DNA of 60,016 nucleotides. Source: Gelidibacter salicanalis (GTDB lineage Bacteria > Bacteroidota > Bacteroidia > Flavobacteriales > Flavobacteriaceae). The translations under genes and the position numbers were made by a program. The stretch covers positions 1 to 60,016 of the forward strand of contig NZ_JAEHJZ010000052.1 in the NCBI RefSeq assembly GCF_016469035.1, given 5' to 3'. The notes under the pieces were generated by a model that did not search any database, had not been told where the DNA came from, and saw nothing but the letters and a program-made list of their open reading frames with translations. This document shows, in pieces, positions 54,408 to 60,016 of this stretch. Each line of letters starts with the position of its first letter. The stretch's first letter is position 1.

Positions 54408-55511
54408 TCAAACAATTTCTTTTAACTTATCTTCAGTCTTTAACTTATAGATTTGATATTGAACCCACATAGCTGCAAATGTGACATAGTAAAATCCAAA
54501 AAAGTTATGGTTTGCCATTAAAAATAGTGATAATGCAATTATTTGCATAATTAAATTTGGCGCCCTATGGAAGTAAATGAAGCTCATATAAAGTAAGTAC
54601 ATGATATATATTACAAAAACAATAAAGGGTATAATTCCTGCCTCACCAATTATTCTTAAATACGTATTATGAACACCCAAGTTCATATTGCCCTTTCCTG
54701 AAAATGTTCCGTATCCGTTACCTATTAACGGAGAATCATAAATTTGATCATAAAATAATGCCCATGTATCAGCTCTAGAATCAGAAGTTATTTCTTGGTT
54801 TGATACGTCTTCATTGTTTACAATACTTTTTAATTGGTTAAAACGCGGGTTATTTAGACCTATCAGTTCATCTATAAAAAATAATGTTCCCAAGATCAAA
54901 ACACCACTACCTAAAATACGGAGGTTTTTGATACTTATTTTTAAAGAAATTAGATTAATAAAAAGCCAGATAACGATAAATGTTCTGGAGAATGTAAGAA
55001 GACCTGTAAGTGTAAATACAAATTGCCCAATATATTTTAAACTCGATCTTTTCAGGCCATAGGTTAAGGCAAACCCAGTAATGCAGATAAACCCTGCTAC
55101 ATTTGGGTTTATATAAAATCCAGAATAACGCCCAAAACGCGTTGGAAAAAATATAGATTCGACCCCAATACTCAAAGCTCCAATTAACAAAAATACATAG
55201 AGTTCTGTAATGGTAATATGTTTTGAGAGTTCATAACCACATATTATAAAGACAATGTATTTTATGAATTCCATTAAAAAAGTGGCCGTATCGCCTGAGT
55301 ACTGCAAGCCAGAAATTGAATAAAATAGTAATGCAATAATCAGTAGCCACCAGTTGGGTGCAGACTTTTTTTCTAAAAAATAGTATATGGCTAATAAAAC
55401 TATGGTTGCATAACTTAACACACTTCCAAGTGCACCACCGTAGATAGACAAAGCTATTGAGGGCAAGTTCAATATCACTAAGGCAAAAATTATATATTTT
55501 AAAATTTTCAT
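54408..55511 (-). CDS. O-antigen ligase / polymerase family protein (Wzy_C type)
   Basis: This polytopic membrane protein of 367 residues, with about 10-11 hydrophobic segments, polymerises or ligates the repeat units at the periplasmic side. The large periplasmic loop has the family pattern SRADTWALFYDQIYDSPLIGNGYG near 240-265 followed by VHNTYLRIIGEAG near 278, typical of the Wzy_C/O-antigen ligase domain. It is 22 bases downstream of a GT4 gene in a two-gene minus-strand unit. Whether it polymerises (Wzy) or ligates (WaaL) is not decided by sequence alone, but a locus with Wzx, Wza and Wzc needs a Wzy and this is the only candidate here. Confidence 0.88.
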   Translation of the reverse strand: MKILKYIIFALVILNLPSIALSIYGGALGSVLSYATIVLLAIYYFLEKKSAPNWWLLIIALLFYSISGLQYSGDTATFLMEFIKYIVFIICGYELSKHITITELYVFLLIGALSIGVESIFFPTRFGRYSGFYINPNVAGFICITGFALTYGLKRSSLKYIGQFVFTLTGLLTFSRTFIVIWLFINLISLKISIKNLRILGSGVLILGTLFFIDELIGLNNPRFNQLKSIVNNEDVSNQEITSDSRADTWALFYDQIYDSPLIGNGYGTFSGKGNMNLGVHNTYLRIIGEAGIIPFIVFVIYIMYLLYMSFIYFHRAPNLIMQIIALSLFLMANHNFFGFYYVTFAAMWVQYQIYKLKTEDKLKEIV

Positions 55512-55533
55512 TGGTTTAGTGTCATTAAAACGC

Positions 55534-56634
55534 TTATTTAATGTGTGTTTTTATAATAGCATCCCATTGGGCCGTAACTTTCTTACTGGTATATTGTTCT
55601 GAAGTTTCTCTAGCTTTTTCTGAAAATTGTGTCCTTAATTTTTCTTCATAAATTAATTCAGACATTTTTGAGGTCAGTAAATTTTGGTCATCAACAGGCA
55701 CTAAAAACCCATTAACGCCATCATTTATTAAATCTGAAGGTCCGAAATCGCAATCCGTTGATATGCATGGTAAACTAAAATGCATTGCCTCTAATAACGC
55801 GTTGGGAAAACCTTCTGATTTAGAAGTAAATACAAAAAGTGATGCTTTGTTGTAATAATTATGAATGTCCTTTATATGTGACAAAATTTCAATTTTATCT
55901 CCTAGGTCATGAGACTTTATAAGTTCTATTAAACTTTCCTTTTTAGGACCCGCTCCAATAATCATAACTTTCCAACCCTCTGGCTCTAAGGTATGAAATG
56001 CATTGATTAATTTATGATGTTGCTTATCGTTAGTTAGTCTCCCTACTGAAAGAATGATGTTTTCTCGTGGATGAGTTTCATTTCTTAATAGAGATAGTTC
56101 TGAAGATAGTGGATTGGGAAGAATAGAAATGTCTCGCGATTTAACTAAGGGTACATAAATCTGTTTCACATTTTTTGTCTGCACAATTAAATGATTGGCC
56201 ATTGGATAGACATGTTTTCTCAAAATCAACCAGAATTTTGGTATGGAATTGCTTAATGGATTATTGCGCTCACTTATTAAACAAGGGATGTTATTTAATT
56301 TTGCAGCAATTGTAGCAATTATATTTGCTGAAGTTATAAATCCTATAAGCAAATCAATCTGTTCATTTCTGGTGATTTTGGATACTCTCCTAGTCAATTC
56401 AAAATTCAATCTTATAGATCCAATTGCTGATGTTGGTTTATCAATGTCGTCAAAGCATGATACAACTTTAATTCTACTGTCTAGAGGATAGAAAGGGTCA
56501 GATTTTGTAAATGTAATAATCGTGACCTGATATTTTTCAACAAGTTCATTGCTTAGAGTAGATATGACGCGTTCTGCACCACCCGGCCTTAAAGCCCCAA
56601 TGACAAAGGCTATTTTTTTTTTATTTGTTTTCAG
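55534..56634 (-). CDS. GT4 glycosyltransferase with a non-ATG start
   Basis: This GT4 glycosyltransferase has the EX7E motif EGFPNALLEAM. From the first TTG-type start (56409) it would be only 291 residues and lack the N-terminal motif. The frame continues upstream without stops, and in it GALRPGGAERVIS, the hallmark N-terminus of the family, is found (56601 to about 56560). The upstream in-frame stop leaves no ATG, GTG or TTG, and the best-placed codon is CTG at 56634, giving 366 residues, the usual length. A run of ten A follows within codons 4-8. Either initiation is noncanonical or the start codon was lost by mutation. Confidence 0.82.
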   Translation of the reverse strand: MKTNKKKIAFVIGALRPGGAERVISTLSNELVEKYQVTIITFTKSDPFYPLDSRIKVVSCFDDIDKPTSAIGSIRLNFELTRRVSKITRNEQIDLLIGFITSANIIATIAAKLNNIPCLISERNNPLSNSIPKFWLILRKHVYPMANHLIVQTKNVKQIYVPLVKSRDISILPNPLSSELSLLRNETHPRENIILSVGRLTNDKQHHKLINAFHTLEPEGWKVMIIGAGPKKESLIELIKSHDLGDKIEILSHIKDIHNYYNKASLFVFTSKSEGFPNALLEAMHFSLPCISTDCDFGPSDLINDGVNGFLVPVDDQNLLTSKMSELIYEEKLRTQFSEKARETSEQYTSKKVTAQWDAIIKTHIK

Positions 56635-56934
56635 AACAGTAACTAAATTAGTATTTAAACTATTAAATTTAACTTAAACAGATGGTCTCTAAAAAAAACG
56701 ATCTTATGTTTTAAAAGAGTTAAGGAACATATGAGTACCTCTATAAACTTCTGTTAAACATTTGAATTATTTTATGTATTTCAAGATTTAAGTATTGATT
56801 GTTGAAATCGGCCACAATATACTCAAATAATAATTCCGTTTGGATAGTCCTTAAATATATTTGGAATCTTCCTTAACATGACAGAAGGGTTTTTTATTAG
56901 CTATTTAAAGTTCTTGAGAAGGTAAAATCGAAAC
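56635..56934. other. 300-base gap without recognised features
   Basis: AT-rich stretch between two minus-strand genes. I found no consensus TAnnTTTG box for either strand and no hairpin with a T-tract. The promoter of the GT/ligase unit must lie here or use a non-consensus box. Confidence 0.5.
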
Positions 56935-57318
56935 CTATCCGTCTTTTTTATCCAAAACAATAGTTTCAATAGTTGCTAAAGAATCGCAGTTTTTAATCTG
57001 TAATTTAAAATCTTGATTTTTAAAGCTATTTTCTATGATGTACGTTTTACAGGTTTCAGTTTTAGTATCGCTTTCAGAAAAATTGACAGAGCCATATTTT
57101 ATCATGTCTGAAACGGTGGCAGAATCCATTTGAAAAGTGCGCATGGTCTGTAAAGCCTCTTCTGAATATGATTTCTTTTTTTGAGAGATCGTTTTTGTGG
57201 TTCTGGCATTAGGGCCATAGGCACAAGAGGTTTTTTTGCCGCTTAAAAAAAACGCAAGAATAATTAAACCTATAGAGAAGCCACCCAAATAGTAGCCCAA
57301 TCGATGAATGAATTTCAT
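56935..57318 (-). CDS. DUF4258-type membrane-anchored protein
   Basis: This 127-residue protein has an N-terminal hydrophobic segment (about residues 8-27) with a Cys at 32, followed by a basic linker and an extracytoplasmic beta-rich domain. It resembles the DUF4258 proteins that flavobacteria keep next to alanine dehydrogenase, and its start lies one base after the ald stop, so it is probably co-transcribed with ald. Function unknown. Two further cysteines (about 89 and 109) may form a disulfide. Confidence 0.75.
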   Translation of the reverse strand: MKFIHRLGYYLGGFSIGLIILAFFLSGKKTSCAYGPNARTTKTISQKKKSYSEEALQTMRTFQMDSATVSDMIKYGSVNFSESDTKTETCKTYIIENSFKNQDFKLQIKNCDSLATIETIVLDKKDG

Positions 57319-57319
57319 T

Positions 57320-58519
57320 TTAAAAAATTAAGAGATTGACGTCACTGTATTTTAAATCGAACCAATTGGCAACCGATTTGTTAGTTAAAATACCGTGGTA
57401 AAAGTACAATCCATTTTTTAAACCTCTATCAAAACGCAGTGCATTTTCAATTCCGCCATCCTCACCAATCTTTAAAAGGTAAGGGGTAAACATGTTACTT
57501 ATTGTTACAGAGGCTGATCGGGAGTAGCGCGCGGGAATATTGGGAACACAATAATGAACAACCCCATTGTGTTCAAACGTAGGTTTGTCGTGCGTGGTTA
57601 CTTCACTGGTTTCAAAACAGCCGCCCATATCAATACTGACATCAATAATAACTGCACCAGATTTCATGCAGTCCACCATAGCTTCAGTCACTACAATTGG
57701 TGCTCTATTTGTACCTCTTACGGCGCCAATGGCAACATCACAGCGTTTTAAGGCTTTCATTAAATTTTTTGGTTGCAAGGTTGAGGTGTACAGCGTTCTG
57801 CCGAGATTGGATTGAAGTGATCTCAATTTGGTAATAGAATTATCAAAGATTTTAACATTGGCACCCAAACCAATGGCGGACCGGGCTGCAAATTCGCCCA
57901 CGGTTCCTGCTCCAATAATAACTACCTCAGTTGGTGGTACGCCGCTAATATTCCCTAACATTAACCCGTTGCCGCCGTTAATGTTCGATAATAATTCCGC
58001 AGCAATAAGTATAGAGGCAGTTCCCGCAATTTCGCTCAATGATGTGACGGCAGGGTAGGAGCCATCATCATCTTTTATAAATTCGAAAGCCAAAGCGGTA
58101 ATGCGCTTGGTAGCTAAAGTTTCAAAGTATTTTTTGTTTTGGGTCTTTAATTGAAGGGCTGAAATTAACAAGGTCTGCGGATTAATCATCTTAATCTCAT
58201 CCAAAGAAGGTGGTTCAACTTTCAAAATGATGGGGCAAGAGAACACTTTTGCAGTGTCTCGCGTAATTTCCGCGCCCGCTTCACTATAGGTTCTGTCTTT
58301 AAAATTAGCACCGTCACCCGCGCCCGCTTCAATCATTACCCGATGACCATTAGATACTAAAGCAGATACCGCATCTGGAGTTAAACAGACGCGTTTTTCC
58401 TGAAAATAGGTCTCTTTGGGGATACCTATAAAAAGGTTTCCTTTTTTTTTAAAGATTTCGAGCGTCTCTTCTTGAGGAAGCAACTGTTCTCGGGTAAAGG
58501 GGGAAATAGATTTGCTCAT
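57320..58519 (-). CDS. ald: Alanine dehydrogenase
   Basis: It interconverts L-alanine and pyruvate plus ammonia with NAD. It has 399 residues, about 25-30 more than the E. coli-type family because of an N-terminal lead (SKSISPFTREQLLPQEETL) typical of flavobacteria. IGIPKETYFQEKRVCLTPDAV (about 32-52) holds the substrate-binding Arg and Lys, and the NAD site is VIIGAGTVGEFAARSA (about 202-217). The C-terminal part has NIPARYSRSASVTISN near 331-346. It precedes the DUF4258 gene by one base and lies downstream of the membrane-protein gene on the same strand. Confidence 0.93.
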   Translation of the reverse strand: MSKSISPFTREQLLPQEETLEIFKKKGNLFIGIPKETYFQEKRVCLTPDAVSALVSNGHRVMIEAGAGDGANFKDRTYSEAGAEITRDTAKVFSCPIILKVEPPSLDEIKMINPQTLLISALQLKTQNKKYFETLATKRITALAFEFIKDDDGSYPAVTSLSEIAGTASILIAAELLSNINGGNGLMLGNISGVPPTEVVIIGAGTVGEFAARSAIGLGANVKIFDNSITKLRSLQSNLGRTLYTSTLQPKNLMKALKRCDVAIGAVRGTNRAPIVVTEAMVDCMKSGAVIIDVSIDMGGCFETSEVTTHDKPTFEHNGVVHYCVPNIPARYSRSASVTISNMFTPYLLKIGEDGGIENALRFDRGLKNGLYFYHGILTNKSVANWFDLKYSDVNLLIF

Positions 58520-58577
58520 TTGAATTTAAAATAGGCACTCAAATTACAAATATTTATTGTAATACTGGAATTATAAA

Positions 58578-59120
58578 TTAGAAGTAATCTTTTACTTTTT
58601 CGAAAAAATTCTTAGGTCTAATTTTAAACTCATCTTCTAAGTCTTGCATCGTTTTATCTACGTCATTAATTTTATTGAAAATCTTGGCTCTAATTAAATA
58701 GATAGATGGGATGACTAATGCCATAACAGGCAATAAGTAAAGGACTTGATTATAATCGGCAAATTTTAAATCATCATTAAAAATAATAAGTATTTGATAA
58801 AAATACATGGAAATTGGCACTAAAATAGCGTGATACCACCAATGACGACAAGTGAAAAACCATATAAAGAGTAATAATAATGGTACTAATTTGTTAGTTA
58901 AAGTCCAGGCTAGAACATATACACTCTCATAATAATGGCTTTCATATGTGAAAAAAGAAGTGCTCCAAATTTTTATATCTGGAACACTCTCATAAATGGT
59001 AAAGTAAAAAGGAGATAACGCGACTGCGACTCCTGTTAATAGTCCTATTAAAATTCTTCTATGATCATTGTCCTGGGACTTTAATTCTTGATTTCTCAAT
59101 TTGTGTGGTTGTTTGTCCAT
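58578..59120 (-). CDS. Membrane protein of unknown function, overlapping a small-peptide gene
   Basis: This 180-residue protein has a basic N-terminus and about four hydrophobic segments (about 25-42, 65-85, 88-108 and 122-142), with WFFTCRHWWYHAILVP as a conspicuous aromatic, His-rich stretch. The C-terminal 40 residues are charged. I do not recognise a defined family, though flavobacteria appear to carry similar proteins beside small secreted peptides. Its start (59120) overlaps the upstream small-peptide frame by 56 bases in another frame, so translation is probably coupled. Function unknown. Confidence 0.7.
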   Translation of the reverse strand: MDKQPHKLRNQELKSQDNDHRRILIGLLTGVAVALSPFYFTIYESVPDIKIWSTSFFTYESHYYESVYVLAWTLTNKLVPLLLLFIWFFTCRHWWYHAILVPISMYFYQILIIFNDDLKFADYNQVLYLLPVMALVIPSIYLIRAKIFNKINDVDKTMQDLEDEFKIRPKNFFEKVKDYF

Positions 59121-59205
59121 TTAAATCAATAAGATTTGTTGCTTGTGCAGTGAACAATGCACCTCCAAATATTGCTAATGCAATAACGTACTTTTTTGTT
59201 TTCAT
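59065..59205 (-). CDS. Small secreted peptide precursor
   Basis: This 46-residue frame starts with a classic signal sequence (MKTKKYVIALAIFGGALFTA, cut after about Ala22) and ends in a short basic tail, SRIKVPGQ, leaving about 24 residues. It was too short to be recognised by length. The pattern of a short signal peptide followed by a Lys/Arg-rich end resembles small secreted flavobacterial peptides. It overlaps the next gene's start by 56 bases, and a -7 box TAATTTTG lies upstream. Function unknown. Confidence 0.55.
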   Translation of the reverse strand: MKTKKYVIALAIFGGALFTAQATNLIDLNGQTTTQIEKSRIKVPGQ

Positions 59206-59237
59206 AATTCTAAGGGATTTAATTAATTAATTTGATT

Positions 59238-59274
59238 CAAAATTAGGTTTAACACCTTTCAAAAGGCGTTAAAC
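59238..59274 (-). promoter_or_regulatory. -7 box and dyad upstream of the small-peptide gene
   Basis: On the minus strand TAATTTTG (59245 to 59238) matches TAnnTTTG about 32 bases before the start. Directly upstream lies a near-perfect dyad (59247-59274) with arms GTTTAAC-A-CCTTT and AAAGG-C-GTTAAAC, one mismatch. Its place just behind the -7 box fits an operator or activator site. Confidence 0.5.
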
Positions 59275-59413
59275 AAACGTTAAAATAAATTTCTAAACCC
59301 TTGTAAACGTTACGGTTTTCCCGTACTTTTCAAAAATGACGTGGGGTGCGATTGCTAAATTTTTTCAAATTTTTTTCTGCATTTTGGCGTGATGTTGGTT
59401 TCTGTTAGCTTTT

Positions 59414-59818
59414 TTAATCAATATACAGCGTTCTTGAGCCGTCTAAATTCAATTTTATGGTAATTTTAGTGTAATCTTCAGGAAGTAAATGCGCAATTCG
59501 TTCTGGCCATTCTATAAAAACATAGTGGTCAGAAAACAGATAATCTTCTATTCCGAAATTCAGCGCTTCTTCTTCGTTCTCTATTCTATATAAATCAAAA
59601 TGGTAAATGAGATCGTTCTGGATTTCATATTCGTTGACTATAGAAAATGTTGGACTATTCACAATTTCTAAAGTCCCCAGTTGTTTTGATAATGCTTTGA
59701 TTAAGGTGGTCTTTCCCGAGCCCATATCGCCGTAAAATAACAAAGTCTTAGAAGTGAGCTGTTTTAAAATAGCGTCAGCAACAGATTGAATATCTTCAAT
59801 TTGATATGTGAATTGCAT
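59414..59818 (-). CDS. tsaE: tRNA threonylcarbamoyladenosine synthesis ATPase TsaE
   Basis: This small ATPase of 134 residues acts with TsaB and TsaD to make the t6A base at position 37 of ANN-reading tRNAs. Walker A is GDMGSGKTT (about 29-37), with NSPTFSIVNEY near 55, HFDLYRI near 73 and FIEWPERI near 102, all typical. I chose the ATG at 59818 because an AAGGGA ribosome site lies just upstream and homologues begin there. The frame also opens at 59863, 15 codons earlier, with no family match. It is transcribed on its own on the minus strand. Confidence 0.9.
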   Translation of the reverse strand: MQFTYQIEDIQSVADAILKQLTSKTLLFYGDMGSGKTTLIKALSKQLGTLEIVNSPTFSIVNEYEIQNDLIYHFDLYRIENEEEALNFGIEDYLFSDHYVFIEWPERIAHLLPEDYTKITIKLNLDGSRTLYID

Positions 59819-60016
59819 TGATCCCTTTATTGATGATTGGTTTGACCAGGCAATAATAGACATTATTACTGAAAAAAACTAATAAAAAACGTATTTCGTC
59901 GGGTTTTTTGCGCGTTACATGGATTTATTTTCGAGTTAAAGGTTAAAACCTTGCAATTTTATTGCAGTTAATTTGGCTTCTATAAATTTTTAAGGGTATG
60001 TTGTCATTTCGACAGA

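Noticed and set aside
60004-60016. The last bases resemble a TCATTTCGAC-type repeat common in Bacteroidota.
   Set aside because: Only about 13 bases are visible at the window edge, too few to call.

Overview
The window is an AT-rich bacterial chromosome segment, most likely from a marine member of the Flavobacteriaceae (Bacteroidota). This rests on a type IX secretion (T9SS) C-terminal sorting tail, promoter -7 boxes of the form TAnnTTTG, a SusC-style carboxypeptidase-regulatory domain ahead of a TonB-dependent receptor, a parE/parC pair of flavobacterial type, and flavobacterial gene neighbours such as serC-serA-DUF937 and ald-DUF4258. I saw no rRNA, tRNA or CRISPR array.

Positions 1-23.3 kb are mostly housekeeping. 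On the minus strand lie a DUF937 protein, serA, serC and a LuxC-type acyl-CoA reductase, followed by a plus-strand dicluster ferredoxin and a minus-strand TonB-dependent receptor. The GTPase ychF follows, flanked by two inverted copies of a GC-rich dispersed repeat. Next are parE, a small membrane protein and parC, then an MBOAT acyltransferase with its SGNH partner, a small lipoprotein, an XRE regulator divergent from an M14 carboxypeptidase, an Lrp/AsnC regulator, a DinB-like protein, aroB and proline dehydrogenase.

Positions 23.3-56.6 kb form a large surface-polysaccharide locus, mainly on the minus strand. Export is by a Wzc-type tyrosine kinase, a Wza-type lipoprotein, a Wzx-type flippase and a Wzy/WaaL-type ligase/polymerase. 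Sugar building and initiation look like the bacillosamine pathway: PglF-, PglE-, PglD- and PglC-like proteins and a PglA-like GT4. Decoration enzymes are unusually rich: three ATP-grasp proteins, a glutamine-dependent amidotransferase, an ACP with an AMP-forming ligase, two HAD proteins and a hexapeptide acetyltransferase. Two cassettes (30.1-31.7 kb and 33.5-37.3 kb) run on the plus strand inside the minus-strand locus.

Within this locus lies a 1910-residue plus-strand gene for a T9SS-secreted protein. It has a pectate-lyase-like beta-helix, a BIG2 domain and 17 Ig-like modules, four module pairs of which are near-identical 441-bp DNA repeats. Its leader carries a C9-A9 double homopolymer, and a decayed IS1182-type transposase follows it. 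My main hypothesis for an undescribed system is this locus: an amide- or acyl-decorated polysaccharide made together with its own exported, possibly phase-variable lyase/adhesin. That is inference from gene context.

Positions 56.9-60.0 kb return to housekeeping genes: a DUF4258 protein, alanine dehydrogenase, a membrane protein overlapping a small secreted-peptide gene, and tsaE.
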